Positions 36,953 to 45,837 of a stretch of 64,000 nucleotides of DNA are shown here, one piece after another. The stretch is taken from contig DATEHG010000111.1 of NCBI GenBank assembly GCA_035279705.1, forward strand, positions 1 to 64,000, given 5' to 3'. Each line of letters opens with the position of its first letter. Positions within the stretch are counted from its first letter, which is position 1. A program made the translations under genes and the position numbers. This DNA comes from DATEHG01 sp035279705 (lineage in GTDB: Bacteria; Gemmatimonadota; Gemmatimonadetes; Gemmatimonadales; GWC2-71-9). Below the pieces are notes generated by a model, which worked only from the letters and a program-made list of their open reading frames with translations, did no database searches and had not been told where the DNA came from.

Positions 36953-37446
36953 GTTTCGAGACGGAGGTCGAGCCAGCGGCGGAAGAGCAGCAGCACCACG
37001 AGGCCGGTGAGTGCCGTGGTCACCGCCTCGAGCGGCGACCAGATCGTGAGCTCGGGCCAGAAATCGCCGGCCCCGGTATCACTGGCCAGCAGGACGATGA
37101 GGTTGCGCAGCCAGAGCCCGCCGGCGAAGAGCCCGGTATTGACCAGCAGGTTGTCGGCGAAGAACACCGCCCGGCCCCACGAGGCCATGTAGCCGATCAT
37201 GGTGTTGGCCAGCGCCCCGGCGCCGAACCTTGCCGGCGTGAGCGCGTCGCCGACGATGCCGATCAGGAAGCCCGCCACCGCGGCCGCGCCGGGCCGGCTG
37301 CGGATGCCGTAGACCAGGAGCGCGATCAGCAGGAAATCCGGCGCAGTCCTTGGCGTGCCCAGGCGCGGGCGCACGTAGAAGTGCAGCGCCGCGAGCAGCA
37401 GCATCACACTGTGGAGCCGGGCCCGTTCGGCCTGGGCGGAGGTCAC
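36949..37446 (-). CDS. mreD: rod shape-determining protein MreD
   Basis: Small polytopic inner-membrane protein of the elongasome. 165 residues, five or so hydrophobic segments, with PRTAPDFLLIALLVYGIRS and GFLIGIVGDALTP typical of MreD. The identification rests mostly on position between mreC and mrdA, since MreD diverges rapidly. Overlaps both neighbours by 4 bp. Confidence 0.9.
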   Translation of the reverse strand: MTSAQAERARLHSVMLLLAALHFYVRPRLGTPRTAPDFLLIALLVYGIRSRPGAAAVAGFLIGIVGDALTPARFGAGALANTMIGYMASWGRAVFFADNLLVNTGLFAGGLWLRNLIVLLASDTGAGDFWPELTIWSPLEAVTTALTGLVVLLLFRRWLDLRLET

Positions 37447-38288
37447 GGGACGGAGTCTCCCTCGAACGCCGAGGCCACGCTGCTGTCACGCGGCGAGGTG
37501 AGAATGAGGACGTGGCTCGCGATGGAGGGATTGGCCGCGGGACGGAGCAGATAGGCCCGCTGCCACCCCGCCTCTTCCCGGATGAGTCCGATCACGGTGC
37601 CTACCGGGATGCCCTGGGGATACACACCGCCGAGCCCGGAGGTCAGCACCTCCGACCCTACGGAAATCGTATCGCGGTACGCGACGCCCCGGAGCTGGAG
37701 CAGCATGTCACCCCCGTCCGCCTGGGGGGCGGGGGCGACGACTCCGAATACCGCCCCGTTGGCGGCGAAGGCGCTGGCGCGGAATTCGGGATGCGCCCAG
37801 GTCATCGCCTCGCTGCGGTTATCCGACACCGACCGCACCACGCCAATCAGCCCCTCAGGCGCTACCACCGGATCGAATGGCCGGATACCGGCGTCCCGCC
37901 CGCGCGACAGCAGCAGGGTGCGCCCGTCCGTCGGCAGCGCCTGGTGCAGCACTTCGGCCGCGACATACCTGGTCGACAGGCGCTGACCGAGCCCGATGAG
38001 ATTGCGCAGCCGCTGGTTCTCGAGACGGACGGCCGGCAGCAGCTGGGCGGCGTAGGCAGCGCTGTCCCGCTCGGCCGAGAGGCGCTCCCGCACCGCCCGG
38101 CTGGTGCGCGCATCCTCGGCCCGTTCCTGAAGGTAGAGGAACGGGACCAGCACGGAGCGTCGAATGATGTTACCGGTGATTTCACCCCAGTGATGGGGGC
38201 CGAGCAGGAAGGCGAACGAGAGGATGAGGCAGAGGAAAAAGCGGGCGTTGTCACCCCGTGACAGCCCCCGGTCGGACTCCGCCGACAT
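37443..38288 (-). CDS. mreC: rod shape-determining protein MreC
   Basis: Bitopic periplasmic scaffold linking MreB to PBP2. 281 residues: an N-terminal helix (about 16-32), a coiled-coil (about 50-95, ending in VRLENQRLRNLIGL), then two beta-barrel-like domains (VLTSGLGGVYPQGIPVG is a family landmark). It starts 2 bp after the mreB stop. Confidence 0.95.
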   Translation of the reverse strand: MSAESDRGLSRGDNARFFLCLILSFAFLLGPHHWGEITGNIIRRSVLVPFLYLQERAEDARTSRAVRERLSAERDSAAYAAQLLPAVRLENQRLRNLIGLGQRLSTRYVAAEVLHQALPTDGRTLLLSRGRDAGIRPFDPVVAPEGLIGVVRSVSDNRSEAMTWAHPEFRASAFAANGAVFGVVAPAPQADGGDMLLQLRGVAYRDTISVGSEVLTSGLGGVYPQGIPVGTVIGLIREEAGWQRAYLLRPAANPSIASHVLILTSPRDSSVASAFEGDSVP

Positions 38289-38290
38289 GA

Positions 38291-39331
38291 TCAGACCGAG
38301 AGCACGCTATGGTACTTCTCGTCGTCGTCCAGGATGCGGCCGGCGCCCCGCACGACGCAGGTCAGCGGATCCTCGTCCACGTGGATCGGGAGTCCCGTTT
38401 CCTGGGCCAGCAGGATGTCGAGGCCCCGGATCAGTGCTCCACCGCCGGTCATGATGATGCCGCGATCCACGATGTCGCTGGCCAGTTCGGGCGGAGTGAT
38501 TTCCAGCGCCCGCCGCACCGCATCCACGATCTGCTGGATCGGCTCCTGCACCGCCTCGCGGATCTCGCTCGAGTGGACCCGGACCGTCTTGGGAATGCCG
38601 GACACCAGGTCCCGCCCCTTCACTTCCATTTCGCGCTCGTCACCGGTCGGGGCGGCGGAGCCGATCTTGATCTTGATGGTTTCCGCGGTCGGCTCGCCGA
38701 CCAGCAGGTTGTAGTTCTTGCGCATGAACTGCACGATCGCCTGGTCCAGCTCGTCGCCGCCGGTGCGGATCGAGGTATCGGACACGATGCCGGAGAGCGC
38801 GATGACCGCGATCTCGGTGGTGCCGCCGCCGATGTCGATCACCATGTTCCCGGTGGGCGTTTCGACCGGAAGCCCCACGCCGATCGCCGCGGCCATCGGC
38901 TCCGCCACCATGAAGACCTGCTTGGCGCCGGCGGTGAGCGCCGAGTCGCGCACCGCACGACGCTCGACCTCGGTGATCCCCGACGGCACACACACGATGA
39001 CCTTGGGACGCACGCGGAAGACGTGCTTGTCGATGATCGTCTTGAGAAAATACCGCAGCATCTTCTCGGTGACGTCGAAATCCGCGATCACGCCGTCCTT
39101 GAGCGGACGCACCGCGAGAATGCCGTCGGGCGTGCGGCCCAGCATGCGCTTCGCTTCGAGACCGATACCCTTGATGCTGCCCGGCTTGGCCTTGTCGATC
39201 GCAACGACCGACGGCTCGTTGAGCACAATTCCTTCGCCCTTGACGTAGACCAGTGTATTGGCCGTGCCAAGATCCACCGCGATTTCATTCGCAGGGAGAA
39301 GTGAACCGAGTTTTGGCCAGGAAAATGTCAT
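38291..39331 (-). CDS. mreB: actin-like cell-shape protein MreB
   Basis: Cytoskeletal ATPase directing elongasome movement. 346 residues from the ATG at 39331. Actin-fold motifs: EIAVDLGTANTLVYVKG (phosphate 1), VIDIGGGTTEIAVIA (phosphate 2) and IIMTGGGALIRGLD (adenosine). First gene of the mreBCD-mrdA-rodA operon, with a plausible promoter about 35 bp upstream. Confidence 0.97.
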   Translation of the reverse strand: MTFSWPKLGSLLPANEIAVDLGTANTLVYVKGEGIVLNEPSVVAIDKAKPGSIKGIGLEAKRMLGRTPDGILAVRPLKDGVIADFDVTEKMLRYFLKTIIDKHVFRVRPKVIVCVPSGITEVERRAVRDSALTAGAKQVFMVAEPMAAAIGVGLPVETPTGNMVIDIGGGTTEIAVIALSGIVSDTSIRTGGDELDQAIVQFMRKNYNLLVGEPTAETIKIKIGSAAPTGDEREMEVKGRDLVSGIPKTVRVHSSEIREAVQEPIQQIVDAVRRALEITPPELASDIVDRGIIMTGGGALIRGLDILLAQETGLPIHVDEDPLTCVVRGAGRILDDDEKYHSVLSV

Positions 39332-39362
39332 TCGACGGCCGGAGTCAGGCGGTGTGGAGCTT

Positions 39363-39391
39363 AAGCTAACGGCGGCCGTAAGATGAAACAA
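39363..39391 (-). promoter_or_regulatory. sigma70-type promoter of the mre operon
   Basis: Minus strand: TTGTTT (39391-39386), 17-bp spacer, TAGCTT (39368-39363). This places a start about 25 nt before the mreB ATG. The remainder of the 211-bp dut-mreB interval holds only the degenerate repeats listed separately. Confidence 0.5.
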
Positions 39392-39482
39392 GCGCGGGGT
39401 TTAGCGGGTGGGAGCCGGCCAGGGCCCTGGCGGACCAACGTATCAACCCCGGCGTCAGATAGTACGACACCTTCCGGCCTCT

Positions 39483-39545
39483 CTGCCCCCCTGCCCCCCG
39501 GCTCCTCAGGAAGGCCCGACGCCGCCGACCCGTCCGACCCGCCTA
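39483..39545. repeat. degenerate tandem units at the dut stop codon
   Basis: Three 9-bp units CCGACGCCG, CCGACCCGT, CCGACCCGC (39516-39542) abut the dut stop. Two perfect CTGCCCCC octamers lie at 39483-39498. Confidence 0.7.
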
Positions 39546-39980
39546 CCTCCCGGTACTCCCGAACCCGCCTTCGCCCCGATCGGTGTCCGGCAGCACGATC
39601 ACCTCCTGCCACTCTACCGCCTCCACCCGGGCAAAGATGAGCTGGGCAATCCGCATTCCCCGGGTGACCTGGAACGGCTCCTGGCCATGGTTGATCAGGG
39701 CGATCATGAGCTCGCCCCGGTAGTCGGAGTCGATCGTCGCTGGACTGTTGGGGAGGGTGACGCCGTGCTTGAGGGCCAGTCCGGATCGCGGCCGGACCTG
39801 GCATTCCCAGCCGCGGGGAATCGCGAGGGCCAGCCCGGTCCGGAAGATCCGGCGCTCGCCGGGGGCCAGGGTGCCCTCGTCGGCGCTGGTGACGTCATGC
39901 CCCGCCGAGCCCGTGGTGGCGGGGGCAGGGATCGGCAACCCCTCCGAGTGGGGCAGCCGCTTGAACTCGATGATCGGCAT
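39543..39980 (-). CDS. dut: dUTP diphosphatase
   Basis: Hydrolyses dUTP to dUMP and PPi. 145 residues from the ATG at 39980. The five trimeric dUTPase motifs are present: AGHDVTSADE, RPRSGLALKHG, SPATIDSDYRGEL, RGMRIAQLIF and the C-terminal GRGEGGFGSTGR-like arm (DRGEGGFGSTGR). 26 bp after ald in the same direction. Confidence 0.96.
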   Translation of the reverse strand: MPIIEFKRLPHSEGLPIPAPATTGSAGHDVTSADEGTLAPGERRIFRTGLALAIPRGWECQVRPRSGLALKHGVTLPNSPATIDSDYRGELMIALINHGQEPFQVTRGMRIAQLIFARVEAVEWQEVIVLPDTDRGEGGFGSTGR

Positions 39981-40006
39981 GGACTTCCGCGGCCGGGATG
40001 GGCCGC

Positions 40007-41119
40007 TCAGAGCACCGAGTCGACCGCGACGAGCGGCAGCCCGAAGGCTTCCGCCACGCCGGGATAGACCACCTTTCCCTCCACCACATTGAGGCCGAGC
40101 TTTAGGGCCACGTCCTCCTTGCAGGCCTTCTTCCACCCGTCCCGGGCCAGCCGAAGGCCGTAAGACAGCGTGGCATTGGTCAGGGCCAGAGTCGAGGTCC
40201 TCGGCACGCCGCCGGGCATGTTGGCCACGGCATAGTGCAGGATCCCGTCCACGAAGTAGGTCGGATTCTCGTGGGTGGTGGGCTTGATGGTTTCGACGCA
40301 GCCACCCTGGTCCACCGCCACGTCCACGATCACCGAGCCGGGCTTCATCAGCTTCAGGTCTTCCCGCTTGACCAGGTGCGGAGCCTTGGCGCCGGGAAGG
40401 AGCACCGCACCGACCACCAGGTCGGCCCGGCGGATGGCGTCCAGGATGTTGTGCCGGTTGGAATAGAGGGTGGTGACATTCGCCGGCAGCACATCGTCCA
40501 GGTACCGGAGCCGGTCGAGCGAGATGTCGAGGATGGTGACCCGGGCACCAAGACCGGCCGCCATCTTGGCCGCATTGATGCCCACGACGCCACCGCCGAT
40601 GATCGCGACTTCGGCCGGAGTCACCCCGGGCACCCCGCCGAGCAGCACGCCGCTGCCGCCGAAGACCTTCTCCAGGTACTTCGCCCCCTCCTGCACAGCC
40701 ATCCGCCCGGCCACCTCGGACATCGGCGTCAGCAGCGGCAGTTCACCGGTCGCGGGCTGGACGGTCTCGTAGGCTACTGCGATGGCTTCCGACTTGATGA
40801 CGGCCCGGGTCAGGTCTTCGGCCGCGGCAAAATGGAAGTAGGTGTAAATCACCTGGCCCTTCCGCATCCGCGGCCATTCGACCGCGATCGGCTCCTTCAC
40901 TTTCATGATCATCTCGGCCTTGGCCCAGACCTCGTCGGGGGTGGCCAGGATTTTGGCCCCGACGGCGGTGTAGGCTTCGTCCGGAAATCCGCTGCCCGCT
41001 CCGGCGTTCTTTTCCACGTACACCGTGTGTCCGCGGGTCACGAACGCTTCGGCACCGGCCGGGACCAGGGCCACCCGATTTTCGTTGGTTTTGATTTCCT
41101 TCGGAACGCCGATGATCAT
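40007..41119 (-). CDS. ald: alanine dehydrogenase
   Basis: NAD-dependent interconversion of alanine and pyruvate. 370 residues, full length. MIIGVPKEIKTNENRVAL opens the protein. Catalytic residues fall in MKVKEP (Lys) and YTYFHFAA (His), and the Rossmann motif is IIGGGVVGINAAKMA. The GGVPRTSTLALTNATL C-terminal block is typical. Separated from the upstream M16 peptidase gene by an inverted heptamer array. Confidence 0.96.
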   Translation of the reverse strand: MIIGVPKEIKTNENRVALVPAGAEAFVTRGHTVYVEKNAGAGSGFPDEAYTAVGAKILATPDEVWAKAEMIMKVKEPIAVEWPRMRKGQVIYTYFHFAAAEDLTRAVIKSEAIAVAYETVQPATGELPLLTPMSEVAGRMAVQEGAKYLEKVFGGSGVLLGGVPGVTPAEVAIIGGGVVGINAAKMAAGLGARVTILDISLDRLRYLDDVLPANVTTLYSNRHNILDAIRRADLVVGAVLLPGAKAPHLVKREDLKLMKPGSVIVDVAVDQGGCVETIKPTTHENPTYFVDGILHYAVANMPGGVPRTSTLALTNATLSYGLRLARDGWKKACKEDVALKLGLNVVEGKVVYPGVAEAFGLPLVAVDSVL

Positions 41120-41157
41120 GGGTTGGGTCCTGTGAATGGACTGAGTTTCGGTTGAAG

Positions 41158-41224
41158 GTGAGAGGTAAGAAGTGAGAGGTGAGAGGGCGGTGTTCCCTCT
41201 GACCTCTTACCTCTTACGTCTCAC
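41158..41224. repeat. inverted GTGAGAG heptamer arrays between the M16 gene and ald
   Basis: Left arm GTGAGAG, GTAAGAA, GTGAGAG, GTGAGAG (41158-41185). Right arm CTCTGAC, CTCTTAC, CTCTTAC, GTCTCAC (41197-41224), about 11 bp apart. The right arm contains the M16 stop codon. It is the same unit as at 32755-32864. As RNA it would fold into a stem of about 28 bp with some mismatches. Confidence 0.95.
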
Positions 41225-42477
41225 GCCTTGGGTCCAAGTCGTACGACGGTCTGCCGCTCCGGCGCGAAGAACTCCGCCGCCACGGCCTGGATTTCCTCGT
41301 GCGTCACCGCGTCGATGTCCGCCAGCAGCTGGTCCAGCGGGCGGTAGCGGTCCTGCATGAGCGTCGTGCCCGCAAGGCGAGTCATCCGGCTCTGCGGACT
41401 CTCCAGCGCCAGCATGACCTGCCCCTTGAACTGCTGCTTGCCCTCGGCCACTTCCTCGGCCGTGAGGCCTTCGCGCGCCAGCCTGCCGTACTCGGTGCGG
41501 ATGGCATCCGCCGCCTTGTCGGCGCTGGCCGGCTGGGTGCCGACGTAGACGCCCGTGGTCCCCGCCGACTGAAACAGTTGCTGGTAGGCGTACACGGCGT
41601 AGGCCAGCCCCAGCTCTTCACGCACCCGCTGGAACAGCCGGCTCGACATCCCGCCACCGAACAGGTTGGTCACGATGGCCAGGGCAAAGCGGCGCGGGTC
41701 GCGATAGGCGAAGGTGTCTGTGCCGAAGACAATGTGCGTCTGGGCCGAGTCCCGCTCCACACGCTGCTCGCCTCCGCGTCTGGCCTGGCCCGGATCGACC
41801 GGGGCCCTCGGCGGCAGGGGCTGCTCACCGGCAAACCATCCCTCGTTGGCCAGCATCTCGAGCAGCCGGTCATGCTCGACCCGCCCCGCCGCGGCCACGA
41901 CGCAATTGCCCGGATAGTAGCCGCTGCCGTGCACCTTGCGCAGATCTCCGGCGCTGACCGCGGTCACCGAATCCCGGGTCCCGAGAATCGAATAGCCGTA
42001 GGGATGGGTGGGAAACAGCTGCTCGGCAAACAACTCGTGCACCAGGTCGTCCGGGGTGTCGTCCACGGTGCTGATCTCCTCGAGCACGACCTTCCGTTCG
42101 AGATCGAGATCGTCGCTCCGGAGCAGCGGCCGGCGGACCAGGTCCGTGAGCACATCCACCGCCTGGGCCACGTCGGAATCGAGGACGTGGGCCTGGTAGG
42201 CCGTATGATCGCGGCTGGTGAACGCGTCGAGCGAGCCCCCGCGCGATTCGAGGGCCAGGGCCACCTGCCGCGCCGTGCGCCGCTCGGTGCCCTTGAAGAC
42301 CATGTGTTCGAGGAGATGGGAGACGCCCATCAGCGGCCGGGCCTCGTGGGCGCTCGCGCTGCGGACCCAGACGCCGACGGCTGCCGAGCGGACGCCCGGC
42401 AGTTCTTCGGACAGCACCGTCAGACCGTTGGGGGCCACGCTGCGCGCGAGCCCCCGGTCGAGACGGATCGTTTCCAC
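41221..42477 (-). CDS. M16 family zinc peptidase (processing-peptidase-like)
   Basis: 418-residue M16B-type metallopeptidase. The inverted zinc motif H54-L-L-E57-H58 lies in GVSHLLEHMVFKGT, and the third ligand is in LERKVVLEEIST. The C-terminal inactive-like domain has FGGGMSSRLFQRVREELGLAYAVYAY. No signal peptide, so probably cytosolic. It follows pnp by 5 bp, the frequent pnp-M16 arrangement in bacteria. Confidence 0.93.
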   Translation of the reverse strand: METIRLDRGLARSVAPNGLTVLSEELPGVRSAAVGVWVRSASAHEARPLMGVSHLLEHMVFKGTERRTARQVALALESRGGSLDAFTSRDHTAYQAHVLDSDVAQAVDVLTDLVRRPLLRSDDLDLERKVVLEEISTVDDTPDDLVHELFAEQLFPTHPYGYSILGTRDSVTAVSAGDLRKVHGSGYYPGNCVVAAAGRVEHDRLLEMLANEGWFAGEQPLPPRAPVDPGQARRGGEQRVERDSAQTHIVFGTDTFAYRDPRRFALAIVTNLFGGGMSSRLFQRVREELGLAYAVYAYQQLFQSAGTTGVYVGTQPASADKAADAIRTEYGRLAREGLTAEEVAEGKQQFKGQVMLALESPQSRMTRLAGTTLMQDRYRPLDQLLADIDAVTHEEIQAVAAEFFAPERQTVVRLGPKA

Positions 42478-42482
42478 GGAGG

Positions 42483-44567
42483 CTACTCCTTGGGGATCAG
42501 AGCCTTGCGGGAGAGCTTCATCCGCCCCCGCTCATCCACCTCGAGCAGCTTGACCTTCACGATGTCGCCCTTCTTGACCACGTCCTCGGTCTTTTCGGTG
42601 CGGCCGTGCTGCAGCTCGCTGATGTGCAGCAGCCCCTCGACCCCGGGCATGATCTCGATGAACGCGCCGAACTGGGTGGTGCTCTTCACCGGGCCCTCGT
42701 AGATCTTGCCGACTTCGGGCTCGGCCACCATCGAAAGCACCATGTCCTTGGCCTTCTGGCCCGCCTCGCCACCCACCGCGGCGATGGTGACCATGCCGCT
42801 GTCCTCGATGCTGATCTTGGCGCCGGTGGCGTCCTGGATGCCGCGGATGGTCTTGCCCTTCGGGCCGATCACGTCGCCGATCTTGTCCGGCTTGATCATC
42901 AGGGTGATGATCCGCGGCGCGTAGGCCGAGAGATCCGCCCGGTGCTTGTCGAGCACCTTGGCCATCTCGCCCAGGATGTGGAGCCGTCCCTTGCGGGCGT
43001 TCTCCAGGGCCTCTTCCATGATCTTGAGATCGAGGCCTTCGATCTTGATATCCATCTGGATGGAGGTGATGCCGTTGGTGGTCCCGGCCACCTTGAAATC
43101 CATGTCGCCCAGGTGGTCCTCGGAGCCGAGAATGTCGGTGAGGATCGCGACCTTCTTCCCTTCCTTGATCAGCCCCATCGCCACACCGGCGCAGGGCGCC
43201 CGCATCGGCACGCCGGCATCCATCAGCGCCAGCGAGCCGCCGCAGACGGTGGCCATCGAGGACGAGCCGTTGGACTCGAGGACCTCGGAGACGACCCGCA
43301 CGGTATAGGGGAACTCCTCGTACTTGGGCAGCAGCGGCTGCAGCGCCCGCTCGGCCAGCGCGCCGTGGCCGATCTCGCGGCGGCTGGTGCCGCGGATCAT
43401 CTTGACCTCGCCCGTCGAGTACGGCGGGAAGTTGTAGTGCAGCATGAACGACTTGGTGGTTTCACCACTCACGTCGATGCTGTCGATCCGCTGTTCGTCG
43501 TCCGCCGTTCCCAGCGTCACGGCCACCAGCGCCTGGGTCTGGCCCCGGGTGAACAGCGCCGACCCGTGGGTCCGCGGCAGCACCCCCGCCTCGATGCTGA
43601 TCGGGCGGATCGTGGTCAGGTCACGGCCGTCGACCCGCTCACCCTTGTCCACCACCTGAGCCCGCATCACCCGGTACTCGATGTCCTCCATCAGGGCGCC
43701 GATGTCCTTGCCCTTGTCCGGGAACTCCGCGGCGAGGGTGGCCAGCACCTCGCTCTTCACCTTCTTGAAGTTGCCGATCCGGGCCGCCTTGTCCTTGGCG
43801 TTGATCGCCTGCGCGATCGGCTTCTCGGCCAGCTCCTTGACCCGGGCGGCCAGGCTCTCGTCGATCTCGCTCTTCGTCCATTCCATCACCGGCTTGGCAG
43901 CCGGTTCGGTGACCTTCTGGCAGATCCCGATGAGCTCCTTGATGCCCTTCTGGGCCACCTTGAGCGCCTCGAGCATCTCGGCTTCGCTGACTTCGAGGGC
44001 GCCGCCCTCGACCATCACGATCGAGTCGGTCGAGCCGCTCGCGGTGAGATCGATGGTGGAGAACTCGAGCTGCTGGAAGGTCGGATTGAGGATCCAGTTG
44101 TTCTCGACCCGGCCGACGCGCACCGCGGCCAGCGGCCCGTTCCACGGCAGCCCGGCGACCTTGAGCGCCACCGAGGCCGCCGTCACGCCGAGCACATCGG
44201 CGTCATTCTCCTGGTCGGCCGAAAGCACCGTGACGAAGACCTGGACCTCGTTCTTGAAGCCCTCAGGGAAGAGCGGCCGGATCGACCGGTCGATCACCCG
44301 GCAGGCCAGGATTTCCTTGTCGGAAGGACGGCCTTCGCGCTTGAGGAACCCGCCCGGAATCTTCCCCGCCGCGTACGTCTTTTCGCGATATTCGACGGTG
44401 AGGGGGAAGAAGGGCAGCGAGGAGACGTTGGGGGATACGGTCACGGCGGCGAGCACCGCGGTATCACCGAACTGGAGGTAGGCCGATCCGGCGGCCTGCT
44501 TGGCAAGGCGGCCGGTCTCGATGATCAGTCTGCGGCCGGCGAACTGCGTTTCTGTCCGATGTACGCT
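42483..44567 (-). CDS. pnp: polyribonucleotide nucleotidyltransferase (PNPase)
   Basis: Phosphorolytic 3'-5' exoribonuclease. About 694 residues from the GTG at 44567, chosen because the conserved N-terminus begins at VHRTETQFAGRRL; ATGs up to 30 bp upstream are possible. Two RNase PH domains (KREGRPSDKEIL; FMLHYNFPPYSTGE) flank an all-helical linker, followed by KH (MIKPDKIGDVIGPKGKTI) and S1 (YEGPVKSTTQFGAFIEIMPG) domains. Directly downstream of the rpsO terminator. Confidence 0.96.
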   Translation of the reverse strand, partial: SVHRTETQFAGRRLIIETGRLAKQAAGSAYLQFGDTAVLAAVTVSPNVSSLPFFPLTVEYREKTYAAGKIPGGFLKREGRPSDKEILACRVIDRSIRPLFPEGFKNEVQVFVTVLSADQENDADVLGVTAASVALKVAGLPWNGPLAAVRVGRVENNWILNPTFQQLEFSTIDLTASGSTDSIVMVEGGALEVSEAEMLEALKVAQKGIKELIGICQKVTEPAAKPVMEWTKSEIDESLAARVKELAEKPIAQAINAKDKAARIGNFKKVKSEVLATLAAEFPDKGKDIGALMEDIEYRVMRAQVVDKGERVDGRDLTTIRPISIEAGVLPRTHGSALFTRGQTQALVAVTLGTADDEQRIDSIDVSGETTKSFMLHYNFPPYSTGEVKMIRGTSRREIGHGALAERALQPLLPKYEEFPYTVRVVSEVLESNGSSSMATVCGGSLALMDAGVPMRAPCAGVAMGLIKEGKKVAILTDILGSEDHLGDMDFKVAGTTNGITSIQMDIKIEGLDLKIMEEALENARKGRLHILGEMAKVLDKHRADLSAYAPRIITLMIKPDKIGDVIGPKGKTIRGIQDATGAKISIEDSGMVTIAAVGGEAGQKAKDMVLSMVAEPEVGKIYEGPVKSTTQFGAFIEIMPGVEGLLHISELQHGRTEKTEDVVKKGDIVKVKLLEVDERGRMKLSRKALIPKE

Positions 44568-44599
44568 CACGTCGTCTTTTCCCGATCTCATTAGCACCC

Positions 44600-44641
44600 G
44601 AAAAACAATCAGGGCGCCTCACCGTGCTGTGTGAGGCGCCC
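44600..44641 (-). terminator. intrinsic terminator between rpsO and pnp
   Basis: A perfect 11-bp stem, GGGCGCCTCAC (44612-44622) with GTGAGGCGCCC (44631-44641), has an 8-nt loop, followed on the minus strand by TGATTGTTTTT. Read-through past this stem would feed pnp. Confidence 0.85.
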
Positions 44642-44658
44642 CGGCCCGCGTGGACTTG

Positions 44659-44919
44659 TTAGTGGCGAAGACCCAACTCGTCGATCAGCTTCCGGTAGGT
44701 GGTCAGGTCGTTGGCCTTGAGATAATTGAGGAGCCGGCGACGGGTGCCCACCATCTTGAGGAGGCCACGCCGGCCATGATGGTCCTTGGCGTGGGTGCGG
44801 AAGTGATCGGTCAGCGAGTTGATCCGTTCGGTGAGGAGCGCCACCTGGACCTGGGAAGAGCCGGTGTCGCCTTCATGGAGCCGGTACTTGGTCGTGACCG
44901 CCTGCTTGTCAAAGCCCAT
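44659..44919 (-). CDS. rpsO: 30S ribosomal protein S15
   Basis: 86 residues from the ATG at 44919. The helical core reads HEGDTGSSQVQVALLTERINSLTDHF and RRGLLKMVGTRRRLLNYLK, both S15 landmarks. The last residues are LGLRH. Located 5' of pnp as in most bacteria. Confidence 0.96.
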   Translation of the reverse strand: MGFDKQAVTTKYRLHEGDTGSSQVQVALLTERINSLTDHFRTHAKDHHGRRGLLKMVGTRRRLLNYLKANDLTTYRKLIDELGLRH

Positions 44920-45018
44920 GCTGCGTGTATCCTCGTTCGTTCGCGGGCGCTGCGATGAATTCCATTCGTTTTCAGCACGCAAAAGTAACTCCAGCATAAG
45001 GCTTTAGGCAACCCCTGC

Positions 45019-45837
45019 ATGCCCGTTCCATCGCTCCATCCCGGCCAGGTTCTGGCCCAGTTCACCCTGCTCGAACCCATCGGCCAGGGGGGGTACGCCT
45101 GGGTCTGGGCCGCGACGGACCAGTCCGGTAAGTCGTTTGCCCTCAAGATCTTGAAGCCGAAGTTCACCGGTGATCCCGGCTTTCTTGCCCGGTTCAGGCA
45201 GGAGTCGGTCACCGCCCAGGGGTTGCACCACCCCAACATCGTCGACGTGGGCGACGTGGTAGAGCTCCAGGGGCTGGTCTTCTTCTCGATGGAGCGCTAT
45301 CCCTCGAGCGTCGCCGGGGAGCTGGCCTCCGGGATACTGCCGGAAGAGCGGTGGCTGGTCCGGATGGGAGGGGGGGTGTCACGCGGGCTGGCCTATGCCC
45401 ATGCCCGGGGCATCGTGCACCGGGACATCAAGCCGGACAACATCCTGCTGGCGGACGATGGGCGGAGTGTGATCGCCGATTTCGGCCTGGCCCGCGCGGT
45501 CACCGGGTACGTCAACGCCACGGGCAAGGCGCTCACGATCGGCACTCCGCACTACCTCTCGCCGGAGCAGGCCCAGGGACGGCCGCTCGACGGCAGGACG
45601 GATCTCTATTCGCTGGGAATCTCGCTGTACCGCGCGGCAACCGGCCAACTGCCCTTCCGTTCCCGGGACTGGTGGGAGCTGGCCCGCATGCACGTGGAGG
45701 AACCGCCCACCCCGCCCCGCGAACACCGCCCCGATCTTTCCCGCGGCCTGGAGCGGATCATCCTCCGCTGCCTGGCCAAGCATCCCGACGATCGCTTCCG
45801 CTCCGCCGACGAGCTGGCCGGGGAGCTCGGCGCCTAG
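45019..45837 (+). CDS. Hanks-type serine/threonine protein kinase, catalytic domain only
   Basis: 272 residues consisting almost entirely of a kinase fold. G-loop GQGGYAWVW (22-30), ATP lysine K43 (ALKI), HRDIKPDN with catalytic D136, DFG at 154-156 and a GTPHYLSPEQ activation segment (175-184) show an active enzyme. There is no membrane helix, PASTA or other sensor domain, so it is probably soluble. The substrate is unknown and no phosphatase is adjacent. Convergent with rseP, overlapping at the stops by 4 bp. Confidence 0.92.
   Translation: MPVPSLHPGQVLAQFTLLEPIGQGGYAWVWAATDQSGKSFALKILKPKFTGDPGFLARFRQESVTAQGLHHPNIVDVGDVVELQGLVFFSMERYPSSVAGELASGILPEERWLVRMGGGVSRGLAYAHARGIVHRDIKPDNILLADDGRSVIADFGLARAVTGYVNATGKALTIGTPHYLSPEQAQGRPLDGRTDLYSLGISLYRAATGQLPFRSRDWWELARMHVEEPPTPPREHRPDLSRGLERIILRCLAKHPDDRFRSADELAGELGA

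Noticed and set aside
42606..44594. 662-codon open frame on the plus strand, antisense to pnp
   Set aside because: High-GC shadow frame; composition is low-complexity (Asp/His/Gly/Arg-rich), with no domain, and pnp on the other strand is unambiguous.
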